Shown: one piece after another, positions 1 through 10,829 of the stretch
Position numbering within the stretch: position 1 is the stretch's first letter
Layout of the letters: the number at the start of each line of letters is the position of its first letter
Source: Molossus alvarezi
Taxonomy: Eukaryota; Chordata; Mammalia; Chiroptera; Molossidae
Assembly (NCBI GenBank): GCA_037176705.1
Contig: CM073888.1
Coordinates: forward strand, 44,770,810 to 44,834,809
Direction: 5' to 3'
Length of the DNA stretch: 64,000 nucleotides
Program-made: the position numbers and the translations under genes
Notes under the pieces: model-generated
Told to the model about the DNA's origin: nothing
The model's database searches: none
Seen by the model: the letters and a program-made list of their open reading frames with translations, nothing else

Positions 1-29
1 AAAAAGTCCTCAGGTGAGGATAAAAAAAA
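1..29 (+). repeat. Ves SINE form A, 3' end cut by window edge
   Basis: Only the terminal block (GTCCTCAGGTGAGGATA plus A-run) is inside the window. It matches the tail of the complete form A copies further on. Confidence 0.8.
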
Positions 30-1088
30 AAGATGGTGCACAGTCTTTACAGAGGAAGAATATGGACTAAGGAATTAGACTATATCATACATCCCATTCT
101 GTTTTGAATTCATTAAGGAATTCTATAGGCGTTCAGCTCCAGTTCCATGTTGGGGTTGACTCGAGCAGAAGGTGAGCAGACAGGTGAAAAATTCAGTGCC
201 CCTCTTCCTCTCTATTTCATGCCTGTTTTACTGGATAATCAAATACACAGTTGGTGTTCACTTCTACGCTCTCTGTAGGCGGGACCTAGTCCCCTCCTGC
301 CTTGATTTCCCCTCACGGCCTAGCAGAATACAGTTCTGGAAGGAATGGTCTACACTCTAGGTCCCTCCCCTAGCTCTCATGCACTTTAGGACCATCTCTC
401 TTCACTCCGACTTCCTGATGGCCAATCCCTGTATTCTGTGCTGTGCTTGTCAGTGTGACTTCTCGGTGACCTGTGACAGTGCTGACACAATTGTGTTCTT
501 GGAACACCTTCTATCTCGTCTCCTTCCCCACACTCTTGCTCACTTCTCCCGTCACCTGTCTGAGTTTCACTCCTCACTCTCCTCCAGATGCCCACCTTTC
601 TCTGAGCATCTTTCTGTATCAGTGACCATTCCTTGTCCTACTTCTTACTATAATAGGAGTGGCTGCTCTTTGTATGAGTTCCTATTCTAGAACATTCTAG
701 GACATAACATGTTGCATCACTTGTGGCTCACAGGAGCTCTGAGAGGCCCCATAATCCCCTCTGCTCACAGATGGCAACGAGGTTCAGAGTGGACTAGTGA
801 CCTCCCAGCCAGTAAGAGGTGGAGGCAGAATTCACGTTCAGGCGGTCTGACCAACAAACCTTGCTCCTTCCAGTGCGCACGCGCTCTCAGACTGCTCCCC
901 AGCACGCGCAGGCCTTCCGTGCAACCGAATGGGATAAATAACCCTCTACATCTCCCTCCCAGCTCTCCCGCTGACCCCAGGCTCACTGGACTCCTCTTCC
1001 CCAGGTCCACTGGCACCCAAATCTCACACCATCCAGAGCTCAATCGATCTTCTCCCAGGGTCCTCACCTTATGAAAGGCATCACCTGG
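30..1088. other. unassigned sequence
   Basis: About 1 kb with short, overlapping open frames on both strands but no splice-bounded exon, known domain or repeat that I can name. It is read as non-coding. Confidence 0.5.
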
Positions 1089-1339
1089 GCCCTAGCCCGT
1101 TTGGCTCAGCAGTTAGAGCGTTGACCCACAGACCAAAGGGCTGCTGGTTCGGTTCCTGGGCAAGAGCATGTCCCTGGTTGCAGATTTGATCCTGGCCACA
1201 ATGGAGTCATGCAGACGGCAGCGGGTCAATGTGTCTCTCTCACATCGATGTTTTTCTCTCTCTCTCTTTCACTCCCTTTTCCACTCTACCTAAAGAGCAA
1301 TGGAAAAAATATCCTCAGGAGAGGATTACAAAGAAAAAG
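1089..1339 (+). repeat. Ves SINE form A
   Basis: tRNA-like head, central body, (TC)n block and a TATCCTCAGGAGAGGATT tail. The flanks AAAGGCATCACC (from 1073) and AAAGGCACTACC (from 1340) look like a diverged target-site duplication, so this is an older copy. Confidence 0.85.
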
Positions 1340-1398
1340 AAAAGGCACTACCCGGAAGTCATACTGTCCTCTCTCCCCAGATCCAAATCCTGACAATA

Positions 1399-1795
1399 CT
1401 AGCCACATTGGTCTGTTCAGGCTGATAAAACCAAACACCACAGGCTGGGGGCTTAAACAGCACAAATTTACTTTCTCCCCAATCTGAAGGCTAAAAATCC
1501 AAGATCGAAGTGTCAGCAGGGTTGGTTTCTTCTGAGGCCTGTCTTGCTGGCTTGTAGACAGCCACCTTCTCACAGTGTCCTCACATGGTGGCCCTGGTCT
1601 GGATGTTCTCTGTGTCCTAATGGCCTCTTCTTATAAGGATGACAGTCATATCAGATTAGGGCCCACCCATGTGAACTCGTTCTATCTTAATCACCTCTTT
1701 AAAGGCATTATCTCCAAATACAGCCACATTCGGAGGGTCTGGGGGTTAGGACTTCAAGATATGAATTTAAGGGGGACAAAATTCATCCCATAGCA
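1399..1795 (-). repeat. MaLR solo LTR, MLT1 type
   Basis: Read on the minus strand this has the known MLT1 order: an AATTCATAT block after the 5' end, a TTTGGAGATAATG-type block, CCTTATAAGAAG, TGTGAGGACAC, and a stretch ending in TTAAGCCCCCAGCCTGTGG near the 3' end. No internal retroviral sequence adjoins it, so it is a solo LTR. MLT1 LTRs are eutherian-wide, so the insertion is old. Confidence 0.75.
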
Positions 1796-2244
1796 CTAGC
1801 TTTTAGGTGTCTCTAAAAACTGACTTTCCATCTTCATCTGCGTATGTCGGGGGTACAGGTTCCATTTTTTTCCCTTTATTGACAGCAGTGTGGGTTCCAG
1901 AATGTTTAGATGTAGAGATGATAGTCATTCTTAGTGAAGCAGATTAACTGAGTTTTGAATTCATCTTCCTCGAATCTTGCTCATTCCCCCATCATCTCAA
2001 GATGATGACAACACAGACTGCTGTATCCTTGGCTCGAATAAGGCCCTCCTGGAGAGCGCCCGCTCTAAACTGTCCTCCAGGGTTCTTCTTTACCACTTTA
2101 ATGGTCAAGTTATTTCATAATGAGGCCCCTTAAATACTTCATAATCTAAGATCCCCCTTCATTGGATTCCATTACTAGACTACTGTTTAGAGAACTATTA
2201 GATGGTAAATAGAGTTATAGAAGTTGTTTGCATTTTGGTCATTT

Positions 2245-2443
2245 CTTTTTAGTATGTTGTTATTGATATTTTAGAGAGAGAGGAAGGGAGAGGGAGACAT
2301 AGAAACATTGACTGGCTGCTTCCTGCACACCCTCTACTGGGGATCAAGCTTGCAACCCCAAGCACATGCCCTGACTGGGAACTGAACCTGCAACCTCTTG
2401 GTGTATGGGTCAACCCTCAACCACTGAACCACACTGGCCAGGC
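2245..2443 (-). repeat. Ves SINE form B
   Basis: Minus-strand copy with the CACACTGGCCAGGC head complement at its right end and (GA)n at the left. AGTTATAGAA at 2213 and 2445 is the apparent target-site duplication. Confidence 0.85.
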
Positions 2444-2463
2444 AAGTTATAGAATGTTTTCGT

Positions 2464-2708
2464 TTTTTTTAAATCCTCACAGAGGATATTGCATTTGTCT
2501 TCAGAATGAGCAGGAGGAAGGGAGAGAGGAAGAGAGAGAGAGAGAAACATCGATGTAAGAGAGACACATCGACTGGTTGCCACCTGCATGACCTCAACCG
2601 AGGCTGGGGATGAGCTGCAACCAAGGTACGTGCCCTTGGCCGGAATCGAACTCAGGACTCTCTGGTCTGCAGGCCGATGCTCTAACCACTGAGAAAACCA
2701 GCCAGGAC
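2464..2708 (-). repeat. Ves SINE form A
   Basis: Complete minus-strand copy from AATCCTCACAGAGGATATT to AAACCAGCCAGGAC. It lies only 20 bp from the preceding form B copy. Confidence 0.85.
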
Positions 2709-2774
2709 AAGTTGTAGTTTTTATCTATGTGTTGTAATGTGGCTATTGTAAGAGCTCTTTTTAAAAATATTTAT

Positions 2775-3275
2775 ATCATTTGCAGTCCCTCAAGAAATTA
2801 AACATCGAGTTACCATATGACCCAGCAGTTTCACTCCTGGGAATAGAAACAGCCCAACGTCCATCAGCTGATGCATGGATAAACACAATGTGGCGCTTCC
2901 AGGCAACAGAATTCATTCAACAGTGAATAAGAATGAAGTTCTGATACACGCTGAAACAAGGATGAGCCTTGAAAACATTTTGCTGCGTGAAAGTAGCCAG
3001 ACACATATCGTATGATTCCATTTATGTGAAATGTCCGGAACAGGCAAACCCAGAGACAGAGAGTAGGTTAGTGGTTCCGGGGGGCAGAGAAGGAAGAAAG
3101 CAGGGAGCGACTGCTAGCAGGTCAGGGATGTGTTCTTGGGGTCACGGAAGTGTTCGGGAATCCGCTAGTGGTGATGGATACGCTACATTATGAATATACT
3201 GAAAAAGCACTGCACTTCACTTTTTAAAATGTTGAATTTTATATTACATAAATTTTATCTCAATTGCAAAATTGC
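2775..3275 (+). repeat. ancient L1M 3' end
   Basis: Contains the old L1M signature: CATATGACCCAGCAGTTTCA, then TATGATTCCATTTATGTGAA, GTTAGTGGTTCCGG, GGTGATGGATACG, and a terminal AATTTTATCTCAATTG. No open frame is left. It is strongly diverged and probably predates the bat lineage. Confidence 0.75.
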
Positions 3276-5426
3276 AAAAAATTGTTCCAGTAACCTCATC
3301 TCCTGTCTTTGTAACGTATATTCACTGACACTATGTTTGAATTTCAGAGAAGGCCAAGAAAATGTGGGTATAAATGGCTCAGAACATTGTGAACGGATGA
3401 GCCTTTCAAACACACATCCTTGTTGCTCCAGGTCGGATGCTGGCTTTCGGTTCGGGGGCTTAAGTATCCCTCTGCCTGTCGGAGACCCCACCGCGTCTCA
3501 CCAGGAACCGTGCGCTTTCTCTTCCAGAGGGCAAATACATCTGCCACCCTTACTGCCGGGACCTGGTGCACCTGGACTACCCACAGAATGGGAAATCGCC
3601 TGGCTGTGTGCCCACTGCGGAAGTGAGACTCTCCAGCCAAAAGTGCGCTCAGGTAGGCGCCCTGCGGGGCTCCCGGAGCCTGGGTTCCAGCAGTGCCATC
3701 ACCCCGGCCAGTAGACGGGCTTCCGCCTTCAGTTTCCCTGTGTCCTCACGGGCTCCTGGTCTCCTTCCCTCAGGGCCTGCCGCGTCCAGAGCTCAACTCT
3801 GCTGTGGGTTGTGATTTTAGAAATAACACGATGGTGCGTGTCAGGGGTTGATCCAACAGACTGGGAATAAAATGCGAGGCTTTAATCTGCATGACTAGGT
3901 GTCCCCATGCAGGACGGGGTCTTGTTGACAGACGCGCTCACGGCTGCTGAAAATCGACGTGATGTTCGAATGCGTGTGCTGGTTGTTTCTTGGTCTGATG
4001 AGGAGCCTCAGCATGGACACCCTGCTGGGGAATCCATCCGTTTTTGTGCTGCTTCCATTAAAGGAAGGATTTCTATCTAGCAGGTTGTTATCTGCTTCCA
4101 ACAGAGCCTCAGCCTGCTTCCTGCGAGCACCCCCATCCTCGTGGTTTTCCCCGGTTTGCTGAAGTTTTCAGAAGGAAAGGGGTACAGTGGTCAGTGACGC
4201 CCACTTCTCTGCAAATCTGAATATTTCTAGCATCTTCTCTCCTGGCACATCTAGAGTTTTCTTTAAGTCAGTTGTTTTTTTCCCAGAAGGTTGACGACAC
4301 TTACATTAAACGGTGTTGGTGTCTTGTCAGTTTCTGGGAGCCCGGTGGTGTGTCTGACCAGGATCACCGAAATCAGGCAGCGACACCCATTTTCCTTCGT
4401 GGTGAATGAAACCGTAATTCAGTTTGGGGCCAAGAGGTGATTCTCACACTGCTCCCTGGCCAGCGCCAAGTACGAAAGGCCAGTCAAGGTTTGCTGTGTG
4501 TTTTCCGCTCACAGACTTAACTCTTGATCAGGACAGTGGGAGCTGCCGGAAAGAGTTTGTTCAGCGTGCGGTTCACATTTGCTAAAGTCCCATTCGACGT
4601 AGTCGCCCTGGGCAGGGGCCCAGGGAGCGCCTGGGGAGTCTGGAAAGGGCAGCAAGAACAGCTTCTGTGAACTTGTCAACGGGAGCCTATCGGAGTCCCT
4701 GCAAAGTTGTACCAACCTTACAGCTAACATGGAAAATGCCTTCCTCTCAGGAAGAAAAGCTTGGATTAGGGATGCAGTTTGTACTTTAATAGGATGACTT
4801 TGGAGAAGATAGTAGAAGTACTCTGCGGAGCTCTAGGGAGAACAGATCTGTGCTGGTTTCGCTTGGACGAATGCGGAGTTCGAGTGGCAGGTTTACACAA
4901 CGCTTAGGGAGCTTCTCAGAAGGTACCCGAGCACCCGAGGCTTGAGTAATTTCCATTTTTATGGAGACTTTGGAAAAGTAATACTGAGCTCTCCCATGTG
5001 ACTCTTAAAGTTTTAGAAAATGATAAAGGAATTGGTATTTCATTTTTTAACTTCCATTCCTTTTAAAGTGTAGAATTTCAGGTTTGGAAGATGTTTTGGG
5101 GAGTCCCAGGTTTGGTTTGCTAGACAGAGCCATGCAGAACGTGTGAAAAAGGCATTTCTGACAGGTGGAGCACTCACTTCTGTTAGGTTAGGGATGTCCT
5201 CAGCTCGAGGTGCCGCTCTGGCGTAGTCACCTAGGAGATGATGAGGGGCACCTCACAGGGAGTGATGAGAATTAAAATTAGATCTTGAATACTCTCTCTT
5301 CATGAGACATACCCAAAATGTGGTGCTGGGATACAGTGTTTTAATAATTTACCTAGCTGATCTATTCTTGTGACTTGGGCTTTGATGCTGTGCTTTTCTG
5401 TTATTGGCTTTAAAGATATTAAATGA
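3276..5426. other. unassigned, repeat-poor stretch
   Basis: Apart from the weak exon candidate at 3528-3652, about 2.1 kb without a recognisable repeat or gene. This is one of the longest such stretches here, and its composition is like intron or intergenic DNA. Confidence 0.5.
3528..3652 (+). CDS. weak candidate exon, unidentified
   Basis: A pyrimidine tract followed by CAG (to 3527) is a plausible acceptor. CTCAG followed by GTAGGC (from 3653) is a plausible donor; an alternative donor, GTGAGA, starts at 3623. One frame stays open through the segment and is cysteine-rich at its start (GKYICHPYC, then RDLVHLDYPQNGK), which recalls the end of a small zinc-binding finger, but I cannot place it in a family. 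A neighbouring frame is open as well. No second exon is visible and the flanks hold no repeat. It could be a real internal exon, a decayed exon or chance. Confidence 0.2.
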
Positions 5427-5615
5427 GCCCTGGCCGGTGTGGCTCAGTGGGTTGGAACATTGTCCTATGCACCAAAAGGTCGCCGGTCAGATTCCTGGTC
5501 AGGACACAAGCCTAGGTTGCAGCCGACTGATGTCTTTCTCTCTCTCTCTCCCCCTTCCTTTTAGCCCCTCCCCCGCCATCTCCCTTCCTCTCTCTGAAAT
5601 CAATAAAAACATATT
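5427..5615 (+). repeat. Ves SINE form B
   Basis: Starts GCCCTGGCCGGTGTGGCTC and ends CTGAAATCAATAAAAA. The flanks TTTAAAGATATTAA and TTTTAAAGAATAATAA may be a diverged target-site duplication. Confidence 0.85.
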
Positions 5616-5875
5616 TTAAAGAATAATAACAAGTAAATATACTAAATGATAAATGCATTGGTTCTAACATCATTAATAGGATTCTAAGTCTTGGCAATAT
5701 CTCAAGTCTCAGGATATTAACCTTTTGAAAGTGTATATCAGCTGATTATGTTACAAGAGCTCTCTGTATAATTTTAATCCCCGATGTCACCGGCTTCCAC
5801 ACGGATAGGATAAACTTTACACTGATTTCAGTTCGGTGGAGAACCTTGAAAGGAACAGTTGAAACAAATTCCTAG

Positions 5876-6032
5876 CCCTGAAGGGTTTGGCTCAGTGGTT
5901 AGAGCGTCGGCCTGCGGTCCAGAGAGACCCAGGTTCAGTTCCCGCTAAGGGCGCGTACCTCGGTTGCAGTTTGTCCCCGGCCCTGGTTGGTCGTGCGGGT
6001 GGCAGCCATTCAATGTGTCCCTTTCACGTCGA

Positions 6033-6085
<53 letters not shown>

Positions 6086-6184
6086 CTCTATCTGAACAAA
6101 AAATGGAAAAATGTCCTCGGGTGAGGATAAAATACATACATATATATGTATGTATATGTATATGTATATATGTATATATAAAAG
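5876..6184 (+). repeat. Ves SINE form A with expanded (TC)n and (TATG)n tail
   Basis: Full copy bounded by CAAATTCCTAG (5865-5875) and CAAGTTCCTAG (6185-6195). The internal (TC)n run is long (about 6030-6079), and the A-tail has turned into a TATG/TA microsatellite at 6131-6183. Confidence 0.9.
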
Positions 6185-6621
6185 CAAGTTCCTAGAAGCT
6201 GCAGAATTTCGCCAAGAACCAAGAAAACAATTCTCTCCCAGCTATTTTGCTGCTGTGTTGTGATACGGTGAGGACTTGGGAAGACTGCTGGAGAGCACTT
6301 TGAACTGGAAGATGCATTTTAAAATATTTAATTATTTATCAACTTTAGATTTTTATTAAACCTGGTATTCAGTTTCTAAATTCAATACCATGGAGGCTAT
6401 AAAACTCAAATTTGACTGACTTTTCAAATCAAATTGATTTTGTATTGCACATAGTTTTGTGATTATGAAAGTAAAGCATAATTACTGTAGACATTTTGGA
6501 GAATGTCAGAAAGTTTAAGGAAAGCATTAAAATGCCTACGATTCATTACTCATAGATAATCACTCAATATTTTAGTGTCTTTCATTCCTTTTTTTCAGTG
6601 TGAATCTGCATGCATTTCTTT

Positions 6622-6820
6622 TTTATAAGTATGTTTTTATTAATTTTTTTACAGAGAGAGAGAGAGAAACATCACTGAGAGATCAATTGGTTGCCTCCTA
6701 CACGCCCCCTACTGGAGATTGATCCCGAAAACCTAGGCATGTGCCCTGACCAGGAATCCAACCAGGACCTCTCAGTCCATGGGATGATGCTCAATTCACT
6801 GAGCCACACTGGCTGGGCTA
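6622..6820 (-). repeat. Ves SINE form B
   Basis: Bounded by a perfect 13-bp duplication, CATGCATTTCTTT, at 6609-6621 and 6821-6833. Confidence 0.93.
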
Positions 6821-7101
6821 CATGCATTTCTTTGTGAAATTGGAGTCACTAGATAGATACATAGATGGAGCTAGAAGCCTCTCTTCATTCTTCATTACAG
6901 TGTGACCATTTTCCTGTCACTATATTCTTTGAAAACATAACCTCTAAGCCATAATAGTTCATCTTATGGATATTTCATACTTGATTTAACAATTCTATTT
7001 CTTTTGATGCTCTTTCTTACTATTATAAATAAAGCTGCAATAACATCTTTATATGAAAATCTTTTTCCACATTCTTGCTTATTTTATTAATACAGATTTC
7101 T

Positions 7102-7310
7102 TTCTTTTTTAAAATTATTTTTCTTTAATGATTTTACAGAGGGAGAGAGAGATAGAAACATCAATGAGAACATCGACCGGCCACCTCCTGCATGCCCCCT
7201 ACTGGGGATTTAGCCCACAACCTGGGCATGTGCCCTGACCAGGAATTGAACCAGCAACTTCTTGGTGCATGGGTCTGTGCTCAACCACTGAGCCACACTG
7301 GTCGGGCAAT
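7102..7310 (-). repeat. Ves SINE form B
   Basis: Bounded by TATTAATACAGATTTCT (7085-7101) and TATTAATAGAGATTTCT (7311-7327), a 17-bp duplication with one mismatch. Confidence 0.93.
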
Positions 7311-7500
7311 TATTAATAGAGATTTCTAAAGGAGAATTACTTGGCCAAAAGCTTTAATCGCTCTTAATACATATTGTCAAATTCTTTAACAGAAAGCTTG
7401 TACCGATTTATACCCTCCTCAGCAGCCCTAAGCAGTATAAATTCTCCAGTAGTCTCCTGAATAATGTATTCACATATACATATATATATAAATTTTTTTT

Positions 7501-8384
7501 CTTAATGCTTAGTCTCTTATGACTTGGTGATGAGTGGGGAAATGATTGAGTAGTTTGGTCTATTTCCATTTTTTTAAATTATAATTAGTGAAGTTAGGAC
7601 TCAGAGACACACAAGCCCCCCAAAAGATCTGGCCTTTCTCAGAAGGGCGATGCAGGGGTTGTGGGCTTCACAATCACTGTCCTCTTGAGACGGAGAGGGG
7701 ACCTTTTCCACAGTAGGGGAAGAAATGGCGGGGAGTGGACTAGCAGGGGAGTGCACAAGCCCGCCGCCACCTGCTTCTGATTGAGGTACCGGCAGAATGT
7801 AAGGGTGAAAGCTATTAGAGAGATTTAGGAAGACTGCCCCGATTATTAAAATCTGGGGGGTTTGACTAAATGTGAGGAGCAATTGTCTGTTCTTCCCACA
7901 GCTCCAGATCCCACAAGCCACAAGGTCATGCTTAAGGTCATTGTGTGTTTTGTGTCCTTTGTCTTAGCGCTTTTAAACTACACACTCAGATTCTTAATTG
8001 CTCCCCAGAAGAGCAATGATGAGGTTCGACCACATGAAATTTCCATTTTTGTAGGTCAGAAATGGTTAAATACCAGCTAATTTTATAAGGATCAAACTCA
8101 AGCATACTGAGGGGATTATTCTTAATCATTGTGAGTTAATGTTAACGTCTTCTGATGAGAGCACCGCAGCATGGGCTCCTTTTCTTTGGGTGGGCTGACC
8201 GGACAGTCACCAGCCAGGCAGAGCCTTCTCTTCCTGGGCTCAAGGGGACAAGGTCCCGATAGTTGGACCAGTCAAGATAATTGGTTTTGTTTGTGACAAG
8301 AAAGCCACCAGAGGGCGGTCTAGCATCGACTATTGTACATATATTTGTGCTTTAGCCACAGATCCCAATTGAAAAAAAAAATAC
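7501..8384. other. unassigned sequence
   Basis: No repeat that I can name and no supported exon. The short frame at 7862-8080 has no homologue that I recognise and is treated as chance. Confidence 0.45.
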
Positions 8385-8600
8385 AACAGTAAATAAACAT
8401 ATAAAGATTGTTAGTATGTATTGAGTACTTACTGGACGGAACTAAGATTAGACATATAACCATATTCTTATCATTTTTAGTGTTAATATTAATTACATCT
8501 CTGTGGGCTTGCCACATATTTCTTTCATGCTTACCACAATACGATCAGAAAGATTTCATTTTTAGTTTTACAGATGAGGAGATTTGAGGCTTACAGAGGT
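8385..8600 (-). repeat. MIR
   Basis: Shows the reversed MIR order: TATTGAGTACTTACT, then a diverged core, then TTTTACAGATGAGGAG, GAGGCTTACAGAGG. Ancient, highly diverged SINE. Confidence 0.65.
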
Positions 8601-9059
8601 TAATTGATTTTACAAATAAGAAAAATAAAACAGAATTTATCTACAGACTCAGCCCTCCATTAAAGGTCTCTTTCCTTCCCTCCCCTTTTTTCTTTTCCTG
8701 CTAGGAATCAAAAGGAGATACACCCTTGCTTAAAAAGAAAAAGGGCTGAAGCTAATGCCCATAAAGTCAGTAAACTTTGCAGTCCTGCCTCCCTGATGCT
8801 AAGGCAATACCACGTCCTGCCAGCCCCCCCGACCTGCTCCCACTCATTTCTCAGTCTACTCTGACTCCCCTTCCCCCCTCAAGCCCTCAAGCTTGCCCTA
8901 GATGACTGTCTGATCTTGGTTTCATATTTATTCAAATTCAGAGGGGTGAGGGCAGACAAGAGGCAAAGGTTAGGAATCTCCGTGACCTGTCAAAGATGAC
9001 AGCTATGTTTCTTAGCACTTCACAGCGTATACACCAATGACCTACACACAGCGAGCCAG

Positions 9060-9232
9060 AGCCAGGGGCGGCGGGCACAGGGCCACCACTAGCTGGGTGG
9101 CCTGAGTTGTCATTTAACCTCATCCATAAAACACATGGACTACCTTATTCTTAGGGTTATTGTGGACTGAATTAGACAATGCATCGAAAAGTACTTAGCC
9201 CAGTGCTTGGCAGGAAACCATTCATTTGTGTT
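9060..9232 (+). repeat. MIR
   Basis: Forward MIR landmarks: AGCTGGGTGGCCTGAG, CATTTAACCTCATCC, TTATTCTTAGGGTTATTGTG and AGTACTTAGCCCAGTGCTTG. Confidence 0.7.
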
Positions 9233-9390
9233 AGCTATATTACTATATTCTTTAATTCTCCCAACAGCCATATAAGGTAGGCATTTAGCATAGAATCTGA
9301 CTTGTTGAGTGCCCAGAAAAGGAAACTGGAGTTCCCGAGAGGCCGAGAGACTTGCCAAAGGCCCACATCTAGAATTACAACTACAAAATG
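9233..9390 (-). repeat. MIR, reverse orientation
   Basis: Directly follows the forward copy. CTTTAATTCTCCCAACAGCC, then GAAACTGGAGTTCCCGAGAG and GACTTGCCAAAGGCCCACA are reversed MIR core and tail blocks. Two MIRs thus sit back to back. Confidence 0.55.
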
Positions 9391-9827
9391 TTTTCAGAAA
9401 TGTTTTCAGTTTTTCAGTAAGCGAGCTGAGAGGTATTATTTTCAAATAGATTACGAGATGCACGCAGCTCTGTAAGCCCGCCTCGCACAAGTGCGGGGGC
9501 CTTCCAACAGCCACCAGAAGCCACCTGGTGTTGGTCACTCAATGGACCAGCAGCGCTGTCAACACTGTTGATTTCATTTAAATGTTGTAATGTGACTCTG
9601 AAAACAATCAGCATTCTCTTGATGCTTTGATTGTGTTTAAAAGTGTATGGGAAAATCTAATTCTGGGGGCTGGGAGACATGGCTGGCAGGGGGGAGAAAA
9701 AGAGAAATAAAGTGGGGTGAAATCTTGGAGAACTGAGGCTCAGAGGACCTTGGGCAAGAGATTTGAACCCTGGGCTTTATTGTCCTTGCTCCCAAAATGA
9801 GCAACTTGAACACTACTTTTAAAGTTC

Positions 9828-10047
9828 TTTGGCCGATGGTGTGGCTCAGTGGTTGAGTGTTGACCCATGCCTCAGGAGGTCGCAGGCTCGATTCCTGATC
9901 AGGACACGTGCTCAGGCTATGGGCCTGATCCCCAGTGGGGGACCTGCATGAAGCGGCCAATCGGTGTTCTCTTATCATCGGTGTTTCTGTCTCTCTCCAT
10001 CTCACTTCCTCTCTCTCTAAAATCAATAAAGAAAAAAAATTTTTAAG
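9828..10047 (+). repeat. Ves SINE form B
   Basis: GTGTGGCTCAGTGGTTGAG head, GGGGGACCTGCATGAAG body, and AAAATCAATAAAG tail. A short forward MIR-like piece (about 9690-9800, CTTGGGCAAGAGATTTGAAC) precedes it. Confidence 0.85.
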
Positions 10048-10435
10048 GCCTATGATTCCGTGAATATTGTCTTTCTGCCACTACCCTCCCATCTTTCACA
10101 TCCTCTTGGCTGTCACCCAGCGAGTTATAGTCTCAGTACCAACTTTAAAGGTCTGCAAGTTGTTAGCTTTTTCTTTGCAGTAACTTTGCTAATATACACT
10201 TAAAAGTCTGGCTCAGTAATTATACAAGGTTCATCACCCACAGAGAAGAGGTGAATTTTGTAGATTAAACTGATTCAACAACAAATAGGAAGCAAACAGT
10301 CTAGGTGCTTCTTCTTCTGGGCACAGAACTAGTGGGCAACGCAGAGGGCCCTGGGCAGCTACCTCGCCCTGACTTGGGCCGCAGAGAGCTGAAAGGGCAG
10401 TGTTTCTGAAAATTGCACTGGAAATTATTGCTAAG
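10048..10435. other. unassigned sequence
   Basis: No repeat or exon seen. Confidence 0.45.
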
Positions 10436-10450
10436 ACACTTGGAATTTTT

Positions 10451-10493
10451 TTTTCTTTTTTATTAATTAATTTTTGTTACAGATGTTTCTCCA
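10451..10493 (-). mobile_element. ultra-short (43 bp) L1 3'-end insertion
   Basis: Flanked by a perfect 15-bp duplication, ACACTTGGAATTTTT, at 10436-10450 and 10494-10508. The 43 bp between them, read on the minus strand, are the terminal L1 sequence: GAGAAACATCTGTAACAAAA followed by an A-rich tail. The same end closes the L1 copies near 11592-11630 and 58400-58440. It is an extreme 5'-truncated retrotransposition product. Confidence 0.9.
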
Positions 10494-10829
10494 ACACTTG
10501 GAATTTTTATTAAGAATTATAGGAAAAAAGATGCTTCAGGGTGATATGTCCTTTGCAAATAGAAACATCATTTGGAGTCAAACAATGTTTGATATTCTAT
10601 CAAGACCATAGAATCACCTGGCTGGTGTTACTCAGTGGTTGAGCATCGACCCATGCACCAAGAGGTCACCAGTTCGATTCCCGCTCAGGGCACATGCCCA
10701 GGTTTTGGGCCCAATCCCCAGTGGGGGGCATGCAGGAGACAGTCAATCGATGTTCTCTCTCATCGATCTTTCTATCTCTCTCTCCCTCTCCCTTCCTCTC
10801 TCTCTCTAATATCAATAAAGAAAAAAATC

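Larger units (their letters stand above)
6440..7500 (-). repeat. ancient L1-type remnant
   Basis: Blocks such as CTATTATAAATAAAGCTGCA and AAAGGAGAATTACTTGGCC, with AAGCTTGTACCGATTTATAC further on, resemble old L1M 3' regions in reverse orientation. Two form B SINEs interrupt it. The exact family and borders are uncertain. Confidence 0.45.

Noticed and set aside
5887..6195. Open frame beginning [22 protein letters not shown], repeated at many loci
   Set aside because: It is the translated head of Ves SINE form A (also at 14348, 23053, 27657, 33485, 49235, 61946 and others). The recurrence reflects repeat copies and not a protein family.
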